Part shown: positions 1 through 10,979 of the stretch, piece by piece
Numbering within the stretch: the stretch's first letter is position 1
How the letters are laid out: every line of letters starts with the position of its first letter
Assembly: GCA_021234155.1 (NCBI GenBank)
Contig: JAJEKV010000881.1
Location: forward strand, 1-64,000
Source of the DNA: Isoetes taiwanensis
Lineage: Eukaryota; Streptophyta; Lycopodiopsida; Isoetales; Isoetaceae
Direction of reading: 5' to 3'
DNA length: 64,000 bases
The notes under the pieces: model-generated
The model's input: only the letters and a program-made list of their open reading frames with translations
The model's database searches: none
Told to the model about the DNA's origin: nothing
Made by a program: the position numbers and the translations under genes

Positions 1-2460
1 TCCTTAAATGCCCCTCTATTCTTTCATGTAATAATATGCTTCTAATGCTTCCTGGTTCCAAAGCCTGCATTTTGGACTTTCGATACCATAATAGGAAAGG
101 CCACATCTCCGAAGAGCATGAAAGTGACGTGCAACAAACAAAATATAATTTGTCTAGTCTTTATCATGGTAGGACTTGTGAAAACTCGATACGGGATATT
201 TTTAGCGATCATGGCAATAAAACAATAATATTGATGGAGCATTCAAGTAAATCGAGATTCTATTTGCACCGCAAATGCATGCGGCAAAAACATACCCTAT
301 TGAGGGTGCCATAGGTGTCCTTTGCTAGTGATATATCCAATCCCCAAAAGGAAAACCTGCAAATACATGCAACTCCAACTAAACCCTATGCAACTCAAAA
401 TTAAAAGCTCCAAACTGTGCAACTTACCTAGCACATTTGAAGCTCCATTTATCATCATTGTACGGAGGTGACATTGACTATGTCCAAATGTATTAAACTG
501 CTCTGCATGGTTCTCACCTTGTGCATGAATAGAGAAGTAATGTCATTTTATCAAGTAAATGATAGTCAAAGGCGAAAAGTAAAAACTAACCATTGTACTT
601 GGAACTGTACTATCAAACAAAATAGGTTGCCTGTTGTGGTTTATCTTCACATTTAGAACAACAATTCTCGCCAAGTTGTTGTGCATGTTGATACCTCAAC
701 TTTCAACTAAAGGTCCTTGAGACATCCTATCAAAACTGCTCCAAAGCGCTCCAAGGGCAAATAATAGAACCAGTACAATCAACAATAAATGATAATGCTG
801 GCTTTAGAAAAGTACCTAATTTCCATCGCGTGCATCTTGTTAAATGATTAGGGCCTTATCATACCAAAAAGAGGGATTTAATCCTTGTCGAGATGTGAAC
901 TCTGCCTTCACAGGACTAAATCCATCCGGTAAAAAAACACCCATAAAGAAAATGCAATGGATATGCATCCATAAGTTTCAATTTTAAAACATAAAAGCCT
1001 AGTTCTTTAAAAGTTTCTTTGCCGCTTGGCGACTACAAAATAATATCAAGGCACCATATCTTGAACCAATGTATGGATATGGCATTCTCATAGATAGTAT
1101 ACCTCTCATCATGGTGCGAGAGTTGCTCTGCTGATAAGAAGACGTTTTAAAGGCACATAGGTAGCCATACAAACACAAAAAAATGTTATAAAGGATGCAT
1201 CTTGTTAGAAATATTCCATTGGACAATGTTAAGTAATCTCTTCGAGAATCTCATTTGCATTACTTGGGTTTTGAGGGCAGCCTTTTTAGTAATAGTTATC
1301 CTTCTTGGATGCTACACAATCTAAAAGGTTTGTAATCTTAATGCTGCACAAATATACAGATGTTCATTGTCAACACCAGGATATCCTAATAAATCCACAG
1401 GAACCCTATATCAATGTAGAATCAGAAACCCTGCTATGCCTCTCAAGCAGCCACGTTGGCTCCAAGCCAGGGCTTGGTAAAATACATCAAATAACATCTT
1501 TTTTTTTTTTTTATTGTAAAATATATCACCTTAATTGACCCTAGCCATTGGTGAGAGGATTTTGCATTCATGGATGCCAACCATCTGTTGCCTCCATCTT
1601 ACGGACATCAGATATCTTTTCACTCCATCGTCTTAAAAGGCATCCGGTATTTTTATTACTCCGGCTTATATTGCCCGATATAGTAGAACTCTGCACGATT
1701 CTTTGTTATTTACTAACACATTAGAGCCCTTGACAATGGTCCTTCTAATCCCTTTCAAAAAATAATAAAAACAACAACATGGGTAAAGAAGAAATGGGCC
1801 TACTTCAAAAAGAGCAAATTGATTCGGTTCTTACCATGACGAGACATGCGAAAACACATATCAAAATGGGCGGATAATGGATGAAAGCACGTATCCTAGG
1901 GATTTTTTGTACTCATCAAGCATTTGAGAACTGAATGTCGGTCTCTTGTCATTATTTGAAGAGAAGAACCTAGAAAAGAGGAGACACATGATGAGTAGAG
2001 ATTCATTTTTTATCAGCTGCTTATAAATTGTAAAAGAGCATCCGATCTCTATGCAAATAGTAAACTACACTTACAAAGAAAAGGGCTCCTTCAAAACATA
2101 ATGCGCCTAATATGCGGGGCGGAAAAATATAAATCCCTAAGGAATAGAACCCGAGTTAAGAAAACAAAATCATGTCCTTACCTAGCTCATGAATCTTGGA
2201 AGTAATCATGCTACACCAAGATATACACCAGACCTTGCAACTCTCAATCTTTTACAATTTCTGAGGAGGATCCTGGGATGCGGCAGGCGAAGCAAAGGAA
2301 TTACTCTTGTGCATAAAGAGGAAGTAGGGCGATTGAGGCTAGCAAGAGGTGCCATTGGCATGGGCAACTCTCTATTCTGGCACAATGCGTGTTCCGGGGC
2401 CTCCATGGTGAAAAATAAGGACTACTACAGTGCTAACCCAGAATATCTAGCCTAATCTCG
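1..2460. other. Intergenic DNA, no gene recognised
   Basis: AT-rich DNA with scattered ORFs of at most about 90 codons on either strand (for example 36-314 and 2189-2455, plus strand). None carries a recognisable motif, a run of conserved residues, or convincing splice sites. A poly-T run lies near 1499-1513. I see no terminal repeats, tRNA-like boxes or transposase motifs here. Confidence 0.5.
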
Positions 2461-3525
2461 AAAATTATTTTCCACCTAGAAACTTTGACCTAAATAAAAA
2501 AAGCAATGAAACTCTAAAACCACAAATTATTTCTTTTCCATTTTTGGATAATCGGAATTTTTTTCCGGCCACTAAACCCTTCAAAATCTTAGGAAATGGG
2601 GCTAAGAAAAATTCCAAAAACTTTTTTAGTCAAACCGAAAAATCCCAAATTAAAAGGATTGATTATTAAACCAATAACTTTATATCATTTAATTGATTTC
2701 AATTTAAAACTTTTCTTAAACTATTTTTGAAAGTGTACAAGTTTGTAAATTATGAAATTCTAATAATAGTTTTAAGTCAATCGTTTACCAAACCATCAGA
2801 TTTCATTTAATTATCATGATTGCTAAATTTTAAATCTGTTAAATCACTACAAATTGAAATTTTTAATATTCTTGAAATGTCTAATTCTAAATAGATTCAA
2901 ATGAAAATTAGTTTGGAAATCAAGTTTATTCTTTGATAACAATTATACTTTTAATTGAAAGATAAACTTATATAATTAAAACTTATAAAAATTATAACAA
3001 TCATGAAGAATCAAACAATACATATATTCTTGAAATGGCAGTCTTGAAGTACTATCTATTAAATCTGAATAAGTCCAAATTTTGTTAAATATATCATATA
3101 TCATGGAACCCCCTCAAGGATCATTGGCATGTTTGATTGTTGAAGATTACTTCGCCACAGATTGGAGTTCTAGCTCGATTAAAGTCCTCGGTGTTTTAAC
3201 TAGTCACTTCTCAAGACAAGACCAATATAATATGTTGAAGCCCTCTCAACAACCAAGGCCATGTTTGGTCCTATGAAAATGAAATTACTTGGCTAGAGAT
3301 TGGAGTTCTAGCTTCATCAAAGAGTATTGTAAAGCTACAATTGATTTGCTTTGTTAATGCCATAGTGTCACACACGACAACGTCATTGTCACATGTAATG
3401 TGGAGAGCTCTCAAGCAGCAAGGGCAACATGAAAGATTAATTGGGAAGCTCTAGCTTGGAAGCTAGATAATATGATTAGCTTATTGTTTCTCATCACGGT
3501 TTTGAAAAGCATATATTGTCCCATT
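2461..3525. other. Very AT-rich intergenic DNA
   Basis: A markedly AT-rich stretch, mainly 2500-3080, with short A and T runs and no ORF over about 65 codons. Nothing recognisable was seen on either strand. Confidence 0.5.
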
Positions 3526-3671
3526 AGGGATTTCAAATTATGTAAACTTTTTGTATCATGATTAATGTACATGAGCTTTTGAGTTAGGGATTTCAAACCA
3601 GGTAAACTTTTTGTATCATGATTAACGTACATCAGCTTTTGAGTTGATTAACGTACATGAGCTTTTGAGTT
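3526..3671 (+). repeat. 60-bp direct repeat, two and a half copies
   Basis: Two adjacent 60-bp units (3526-3585 and 3586-3645) start with tagggatttcaaa and end with gagcttttgagt. They differ at only a few positions. A third partial copy (about 3645-3671) repeats the final attaacgtacatgagctttt segment. The pattern is a local tandem duplication. The minus-strand ORF across it is repetitive only because the unit is a multiple of three, so it is not taken as a gene. Confidence 0.75.
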
Positions 3672-4840
3672 ATTTATCACATGTGAGAAAATATTTTCAA
3701 CTACCTTTATCTACTTTTAATCTCTAATTATATTTTTTGTAGAAAAATAAAAGCCATGTCTAGCAAAAAGAAAGGTCACTCAAGCATTAGTGATTAGCTA
3801 GCATCGAAAAGTGAAGAAAAGGGAACTACTAGCAAGGCATGCTTGTGCGTTGGGTGAGGTGCCCGAGGGAGGAGGTAGCAGGCGAAGAAGTGAAGGAAAG
3901 AAATGAAAAAACTTTACCATGCCCACAAAGGGAAGAGGTGACGGGAAGAAATGAATGGTGGTGGCTGAACCATACCCACTTCGCTGGAGTTCTTTATAGG
4001 GGAAACTTACGACATCTCCAGGTTTTTGGATGCGCTATTATCCACTTTGTTGAAGTTATTTATAGGCGGAGCTTACTGCACTTCCAGCCCGCACTGCCAG
4101 GTTCCTTCCAAAAACTTGCAAGTGCCTTAGTTTCAATTCGTAAAATTTTATCATCCTAAAATTACCCCTTTCCTCATTTCACAATCTTCTTTATCTATAG
4201 CATGGATATGGATGTTAGAAATGACAAAAACATATGTGCACACCAAACTCGGAGTTGAGACATGTAGGTTTTTTAGACACTTTAGGGACTTTAGGTGGTC
4301 ACACTAGCATCTTATTGAAACAATGTGCATAATTATGTGCTCCACCTATAGATGGGCCTCAATTTTGTAATGGTTTTGGTAGGCACAGTTTTTTTAGGCT
4401 TGCTAAAATTGTTTTTTAATTTATTTTTTGTTTTTTTAATGGTCCATTAGGGTTTATGGTGTTCCTTGTACGGTCGTTATTTGTAGATTAAAGTTTTCCA
4501 CTTTTTCTTGCTAGGTTGCACAAGGGAAACAATGATTTAGCATGTAACTTGAGGGAAAACCTTGAGCTATAGCATTGATTAGTTATGTGACACATTGATA
4601 CATAACATATAATATCCAAAGTAAAATTTTGGCATAGACAAAAGGCAGGTCAAAGAGAACTTTTGATATCAGAATTTTATGTTTCCTCAAATATATTCTA
4701 GATTGCTTGATGCTATGTCTTGCTCATGCTTTGTTCATTGCATTTCCCTACTAACATTTGCAGGCTTGCAGTGGGCTTTGGCACATGGGCATAAGGGAGA
4801 CCCCCTACACTGGGATCCCCCTTATGCTCCGATGAGCATT
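3672..4840. other. Intergenic DNA, no gene recognised
   Basis: The longest ORF is 106 codons (3839-4159, plus strand), with no recognisable domain. T-rich stretches occur near 4380-4440. No transposon ends were seen. Confidence 0.45.
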
Positions 4841-5082
4841 GGGAATGCGTTGGGGTTCAATTCCCCAAGCTCACTAATAAATCGTGTTTGTTGGCTTCCA
4901 GGGAATGAAGAAAACCACGCATAGAATCATTGAATGCATGCCATTGACAACTGGAGCTTGGAATGGTAGTCAATGGCATGTGTTCGATGGCTCCTATGCA
5001 TGGTCCGACCGTGACATGGAGGTAAGCCATGAGCTTTGGAATTATTTGGGGTTCGATTCCCCAGGCTCTTGTCATAATGTGT
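4834..5082 (+). repeat. Duplicated tRNA T-arm-like segment
   Basis: Two blocks 196 bp apart contain a near-perfect tRNA T-arm. One is ggggttcaattcccc at 4852-4866, the other ggggttcgattcccc at 5048-5062. Flanking bases also match: gagc..tgg before each arm, and aagctc or aggctc after. A convincing A box and acceptor stem at the expected distance were not found, so this is not a complete tRNA gene. It could be a decayed SINE or tRNA-related repeat. Confidence 0.35.
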
Positions 5083-6218
5083 CATTCTGTGGTGTTCTTC
5101 ATGCTCTTGGCTCATGGAGTGTTGTCGTACAATGATTGGTTATGTTGTTTTCATACTATACTGTATTAGAGCGAAAATACTGCTTTATTCAATGGTCTCT
5201 GCCTTAATAATGCCTCCTTGAAAGTCGGGTCAAGAGGGGCTAGTTTGACCTGCAAAAGACTCGGTTTGGACGTTGTGGATTTATGCAGAGGGAATATGCT
5301 GCCAGATCCAATGGCCGAGAAGCCATGATACAAGCTTTAGTCAAGTTTACTATAAACGGTTGCATCAAATTATGTCTCTAATCCTTACAAATCATTAAGC
5401 AAAATTTTGCACTGTTATTTAAGGAGCGGCATCGTTGTTCCTTTTTTCCCCTACTTTTCAACATATAGAGCGGACCATGGTTATGGCCTTTCTTTCCTTG
5501 GCTTATCAGAGCCCCTTAAGTGACGCAAGACGAAATCATTTCGCTTTTGATCCCAAGATTCTACTGCGGCCGTTCTCATTCAAAATTGCAGATTTTGAAT
5601 CACGGCTTCAGAAAAAATGGATTTTGAGATAATCAAGTATGTTGCTAAACAAATCTCGCTGCCGTTGCTGAGAGATCTAATGAGTAGAAACATAAAGAAG
5701 CAAAAAAAGAAGCAAAAGACGAACATTGCGGTATTACCATAGCAAGCAACTTGGCAGCCAACAGAAAGAAGACAAGGTTCCGGCCATAGCTAGACTGGAT
5801 GGATTAGGGCAAGAAAGAAATGTTGGTGCCATAGCCGCAAAATAAAAATTTTTGAGTGCTGATGTGACACAATTTCATTAGTGGAATTTTGAAGCAACAA
5901 TTTACTTTGCACAAAAAATTTCCTTTTTGAGTTTTATGAAATGTAACCTGCTTGGCGGCTCTACGAACATGGCGGACTCACTCGCGGCTTCTCTGCTCAT
6001 GCGCTGCCATTGTTGGCAGCGTCGTCTCGCCAAAAACATACCCTAAAATCCTCGAGGGAATTTTCCCTTATACAGAAAGCACTGTTGCAAATAAAAACTT
6101 CAATACGTAGAAAAGGAAAAGGGACGAGGAAAACCTTTCTCGTTCTCGAACATATTAGGTGGCCTTGCTCCCATTTTAGAGCTCTTGATGACAATAACAT
6201 TTTCTTGGCAGGATAAAA
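5083..6218. other. Intergenic DNA, no gene recognised
   Basis: Small ORFs only (65-85 codons), overlapping on both strands and without motifs. This is the flank of the Ty3/gypsy element that begins at about 6219. Confidence 0.45.
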
Positions 6219-6439
6219 TGGACTCTTGACGTGGCACGCTATCTCACCACCCAACCCGAGCCCTCAGCTGTATGCCACAGAGCTCTCCCCAGAGCTACTA
6301 TATAGCATGCATGCCCCCTTTGGTCCTTCTTTGGACCAAAAGCCCTCTTTGGACCATAGGGCCCCTTTTGGACTAAAAACCCACTTTGGACCATAAGGCC
6401 CCTTTTTGGACTAAAAGGCCACGTCCTTGGCATATTGCA
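6219..6439 (-). repeat. 3' LTR of the Ty3/gypsy element
   Basis: This block matches 10831-10979: both carry the segments atggactcttg, ggtccttc, ccctctttggaccatagg and ccttggcatatt in the same order. On the minus strand it starts TGCAATATG directly after a purine tract, as a 3' LTR should. The other end is either ..GTCCA or ..TTTTA, since both copies share five further bases. It is about 70 bp longer than the 5' copy because the right copy lacks an internal stretch (compare 6234-6310). The interior is made of repeated tttggacc units. Confidence 0.75.
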
Positions 6440-6451
6440 TTCCCCCCTCTT
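6440..6451 (-). other. Polypurine tract of the Ty3/gypsy element
   Basis: On the minus strand the run AAGAGGGGGGAA lies immediately upstream of the 3' LTR start. This is the expected place and composition of the plus-strand primer for reverse transcription. Confidence 0.7.
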
Positions 6452-7003
6452 GACATTGCGGCGGTCCTCTGGCGCAAAGGGTGTCTAAATACCTTTAGCC
6501 ATCCGAGCATAATCCTTCCTTGGCCCTCGCAGAGGCGGCTAGTAGAAGCACGTGCTTGGACTTCCTCTTGACTCTCGGCTTCCTTTGCTTTCGATCTTTA
6601 TATTCCCTAAGAATATCAGGATAAGCTTCTAAAACATTACCCGCACCCATGAAGCGTCCTCCAAAGGTTTGTGGCGAACTTAACCAAGTATTGTCTTGAA
6701 CCACTAGTGGATTTATCGCCAAAATTGTTCAGGCTCTAGAACTTGAATCATCAATCAATTCGCTCGGTTAACCTCCCAAGTTGGGGTAACTCCTTACCAT
6801 GATAAGCCTTTAGGAATGAAACATTCACTACATCATGCAATTTTCCAACCTTTGAGGCAATCTTAATTGATATGCATTCTCATTGACCACTTTAAGAACT
6901 TGAAATGGTCCATGGAAGCGGGGTGCCAACTTAAGATCCTTCTTGCGGCGCATCTTTCTTAAAGTGGCCTTTATGGATCCTCATCCATACCCAATCTCCT
7001 TCC

Positions 7004-7926
7004 TTAAAACCATTGGTTGCCATAACTTAGATGATTTATTTGCAAAAGATGCTTGAGCATCTGAATACGATATGAGATCCTTATGCTCAATAACCAAATC
7101 ATCGTAATTTGGAACATCCTCATACACTTTCGAAGAGTGGCTCCCCACACAGTGACCATAGACCGCTGAAAAGGGGTCATCTTTATGGTAGACCGATAGG
7201 TATTATTATACACAAATTCAGCAATAGGCAAATACTCTTCCCAATGACCTTGATGTTCATTGACAAATCCCCTTAAGATGGAACAAATAACTTTATTTTT
7301 ACCACCTCGGATTGTCCATCGGTTTACGGGTGAAAGCGATTGGAGAAACCTTAACTCGGTCCCCAATTGCATAAACAATGCCTTCGAATTTACTAGTAAA
7401 CTTTGTATCACGATCGGATATAATAATCTTTGGCAACCCATGTAGCCTAAATATCTCTTTGATAAAGAGCGAGCACTATAAGCCCGTCAACTTATCCGAA
7501 CAAGGAATAAAATGAGCGTGCTTAGTTAAACAATCAACAATTGTCCAAATGCCCAGGTGTTCTTGTGAGAACTGGGAGGAAGACCAACAATAAAATCCAT
7601 AGTGATCTGTTCCCACTTTGCCTCAGGAATAGGCAAGGATAAAAAGGAACACCATGAGGTTTCTTGTTAAACTTTCTTTATCGTTAACAAGTAACACAAT
7701 GCCGAATATGAACCAAAACATCTCTCTTAATCCGGGGCCAAATAAAGTATGGTTCAAGCTTTGCCAAAAGTTGCCCCCACGCCGATGATGACCCGCAGAT
7801 GGGTGCATCATGGACTTCTTTAAGAATAAGTGACCGAAAGTTCCGCACAATGCATAGCTTTGGACCTTTATACAAGAACCCATTAGCGATCTTATATCCA
7901 TATGCATTGCCACTTTGAGCCAACAA
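7004..7926 (-). pseudogene. Integrase domain remnant (Ty3/gypsy)
   Basis: Two broken ORFs cover integrase. The first (7684-7926) has the zinc-binding HHCC region, with a His near HDAPICG and the pair HCVTC, and the family landmark YFIWPRIKRDV. The second (7004-7441) has the core and C-terminal part, recognisable by LGTELRF, by a window matching the usual HPQTDGQTE block in decayed form, and by HWEEYLPIAEFVYNN. Integrase joins element cDNA to host DNA. The frame breaks between 7440 and 7680 remove part of the catalytic core, so no active enzyme is expected. Confidence 0.8.
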
Positions 7927-8234
7927 CCAAATATCCTTATAATCGAGGGTCCGGCATACAATGGTTTCATTCCCTCAAATGGTTGGATTGTGCTATAGAA
8001 AAAGAACAAAGCGCATAGCGTCTACTTAAAGCATCGGCTACAACATTCTCTTTACCGGGGACGATAATCCATCGAGAAATCATATTGCATATGAAGCTGT
8101 TGACCCTATAAGATAGTGTCGCCACACTTTCAAAGCATGAATGACGGCATGAAATTCCTTATCATAAACATTATATCTACTTTCCGTGTCGAGAAAACTT
8201 CCGACTTTCATAAGCAATAGGATGACCATCTGCA

Positions 8235-8720
8235 TCAAAACGCGCCCAAAGCCACACCACTTGCATCAACACATAACAAGAAAGGTAGACCAAACTTTGG
8301 CAAACGCAGAACAGGAGGATTAACCATGGCATCCTTTAAAACTTGGAAAGCAAACCGATGATTATGATTCCATTGGAAAGGAACATCTTTTAAAAAAACA
8401 AATATAAATCTGAAGCTAAAGCGAGCAAAATTCTGTACAAACTTCCTATAATAAGCGCATAAACCCGTAAAGGGCACGCAATGCAAAGAGGAAGTAGGTA
8501 GAGGCCAATCCACAATTGCTTGGACCTTCTTGGGATCAACTTTAAGACCCTCAAAGACAAACAATATGACCCAAATATTCAATTTCCATTGGAAAAATAT
8601 ACTTTTCTTAGGATTAAGAGTAATAGACTCCTCCCTTAACCGAGCCCGGAAAACCTCCCACAAATGCAAGTAATGATCTTCCTCGGACTTACTAAAACTA
8701 ATATGTCATCAAAGAACACG
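8235..8720 (-). pseudogene. Reverse transcriptase/RNase H remnant (Ty3/gypsy)
   Basis: The minus strand of 8702-8713 encodes the catalytic FDDI motif (context VFFDDILV). Downstream ORF 8235-8669 continues with RT thumb and connection landmarks: LREESITLNPKKS, GLKVDPKKVQAI and GLCAYYRKFVQNFA. It then runs into the start of RNase H (LLCVDASGVALGAF). RT copies element RNA to DNA. Upstream to about 9600 the fingers/palm and protease parts are too broken to delimit. The reading frame changes several times. Confidence 0.85.
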
Positions 8721-9671
8721 ACAACATAAGCGCCATGCACATCTTCAAATATTAAGCCCCATTAGCCTCATAAAAAGAAGTCTGGCATTTTGTAAGTCAA
8801 ATGGCATGACCAAAAACTCATAATGTCCAAAGGTTGTCCTAAACGCAGTCTTATGAACATCTTGGTAGCAACCTTAAGTTGCCAATACGACTAAAAGATC
8901 AAGGCGGCTAAAAGCGTGGCACCTTGGAGTTGATCAAACAAATCATCCGCCCTTGGTATAGGAAACCGATTCTTTATGGTTATCTTATTCAAAGCGATAA
9001 TGATAAGGCGATAATCTATACACATGCGCCCGGAATTATCTTTTTCTTAACCAACAAGGCGAAGCACCAAAAGGTGAAGAACTATGGCGGATCAATTTTG
9101 AAGTAACTCATCAAGCTGGCCCCTAATCTCAACTTGTTGGCCATGCATTCTCCGATAAGGAGCTTGATTAGGAGGTTCTTTCCGGGGAAGAAGATCAATC
9201 TGTGGTCCTCAAGCGTTGGGGTGGCAAAGTTTGTGGAATTTCATTTGAAAAGACATCATCAAAATAATGCAAAAAGATTGTTTGGCTCATTTAATGGGGA
9301 TACATCTATCTTAGAACGCATAAAACTACCAAATACACAAAATGAGTTTTCATTGCCAAACGTTTAAAGCGGCCTGAAAACCGTGGGAATAGGGGACACA
9401 ATATCATCCTTCACAAACTTGAAGGTCTTTTACCCCCCTTCAAAGGATAACATAACAATACCGGCACCAATCTATAAGAGGATTAATAGCCTTATGCCAT
9501 GGCATGCCTAGAATAATATCCATACCTCAAGGTGGAAACCATGAAAGAATGTTTGAGATATATCCCTGCAATTGAAATTCAACATCCTTGACCATAAATG
9601 AAGAAGAAGGCTTAAGGGGCAACATTCAAAGCGCGAAGATAATTCTACATCACTTGATAAAGGAATAGAAG

Positions 9672-10608
9672 TTAATTTTTAGTTCTTTTACCAAGCGGCA
9701 GAAATAAAATCAAACTCACTACCGGATCGAATAAGACATGTACTTTTGATCTTGAATAGTAGCCCAAAATCCGTCCAAGCGACTTTCTTACTTTTATCCT
9801 CTTTCTTAGTCCCGGACTTAAGAATAGGTGTAGCTTCCTTTCTTTCCCCTTTCTTCTTTTCCAAATAAGTAGGGCATTCATAAAACTTATAGTGGGTTGA
9901 ATAACAAACAAAACACTTATTCTCTCTCATCAACGGCTTTTCTGGCGGCTTGATAAGATTCCTTTGGCTCTTTGGCTAACAGGTTCATTATCGCAGCGTC
10001 GTATCGCGGGTTTGAATGGCCCGGATCACGGAGCAGATCCCATTGATTTATCCGAAAACCACTCGCCTCTTTCATAGAAACTTTGAGGCCCGCGTTGAGC
10101 ATTAATGGCTTCCGTGAGGGCCAAACCTTCCTCCTCGTTCTCGCCATCTTCTGAGTTCACCAAAAGAAAGATTGGCAACTTGCGGTCGAGCCGCTTTGCA
10201 CCCAGCGATGAACCCACCCATGAGTTTTCAGACTTCCGGTATCATTTTTTACTTCTTTAAAACTTCGTGCGCGTGAAGGATCGAGCGGTTTCCATGTTTT
10301 GTTGGGTGAACTTATTCCATTCAGCGATAAGATCAGCTCCCAATTATGACCCAAAAAGCGATTTTTGATTTGCTTTTCAAATTCCTTAAAGGTAACAATA
10401 GGTTGATCGGATCATTTGGTTCTTGGATATTCAGCCACCGGTCCTTTGCAACCCCATCGATGGCCTTCGGCAAAATATAGCGAAGTGTCTTAGATAAATC
10501 CTTAATCTTAGCAAAATATGAATTCAAATCCGGGAGCCCGCGAAAGTTCATCCGCATCACTAGTGGCGTGAATACTTTTTTGAATTCAATTTTGACATTG
10601 GCACCCAT
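9672..10608 (-). pseudogene. Gag remnant (Ty3/gypsy)
   Basis: A chain of minus-strand ORFs in changing frames. The N-terminal piece (10333-10608) starts with an ATG and contains the capsid-like FRGLPDLNSYFAKIKDL. The C-terminal piece (9688-9933) holds a nucleocapsid zinc knuckle written CFVCYSTHYKFYEC, with spacing CX2CX3HX5C, one residue longer in the last gap than the usual plant gypsy form. Lysine-rich sequence follows it. Gag packages element RNA. Multiple frame breaks make it non-functional. Confidence 0.7.
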
Positions 10609-10812
10609 TTTGATGCCACTCGTGGGGATCCCTGCGACTTCTGCAATGCGCCACTGCGCTCATGGAGAATCCGATTCTTGCAGCTCATAATTCGAGGCCT
10701 CTATTGCAAGTTTTCTCTCATGGCGAATTATCATGCTCTAACTCAAAAGTGTTTCAGCAGGCTCTTCATCTTCCAAGTTAACATTGGCGGGGGCAGGCCG
10801 CCGAAACTTGTT

Positions 10813-10824
10813 GCTCTGATACCA
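10813..10824 (-). other. Primer-binding site complementary to initiator tRNA-Met
   Basis: The minus strand reads TGGTATCAGAGC, the standard primer-binding site matching the 3' end of initiator methionine tRNA in plant LTR elements. It lies a few bases downstream of the 5' LTR end (at 10831 or 10826, depending on where the LTR is ended), as expected. This fixes the element's orientation. Confidence 0.9.
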
Positions 10825-10830
10825 CTAAAA

Positions 10831-10979
10831 TGGACTCTTGGCGTGTACGCTATCCCCTTTGGTCCTTCTTTTGGACCAAAGGCCCTCTTTGGACCATAGG
10901 GCCCCTTTTGGACTAAAAGCCCACTTTGGACCATAAGGCCCCTTTTACGGACTAAAACCCCCGTCCTTGGCATATTACG
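10831..10979 (-). repeat. 5' LTR of the Ty3/gypsy element
   Basis: This is the partner of the 3' LTR at 6219-6439, with the same ordered segments but an internal deletion of about 70 bp. It abuts the primer-binding site. Similarity to the other LTR stops at the shared catatt near 10971-10976, after which the two flanks differ. Confidence 0.7.

Larger units (their letters stand above)
6219..10979 (-). mobile_element. Degenerate full-length Ty3/gypsy LTR retrotransposon
   Basis: The element reads on the minus strand: 5' LTR at the right (about 10831-10979), primer-binding site (10813-10824), gag with a zinc knuckle, reverse transcriptase/RNase H, integrase, polypurine tract (about 6440-6451) and 3' LTR (6219-6439). 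The order gag-RT-RNaseH-integrase is that of Ty3/gypsy elements. All reading frames are broken by stops and shifts, so it is dead. The span of about 4.8 kb is short for the family, in keeping with small LTRs and internal deletions. No clear target-site duplication was found, so the outer limits are approximate. Confidence 0.85.

Noticed and set aside
1499-1513. Poly-T tract as a retrotransposon tail
   Set aside because: No coding or SINE/LINE body adjoins it.
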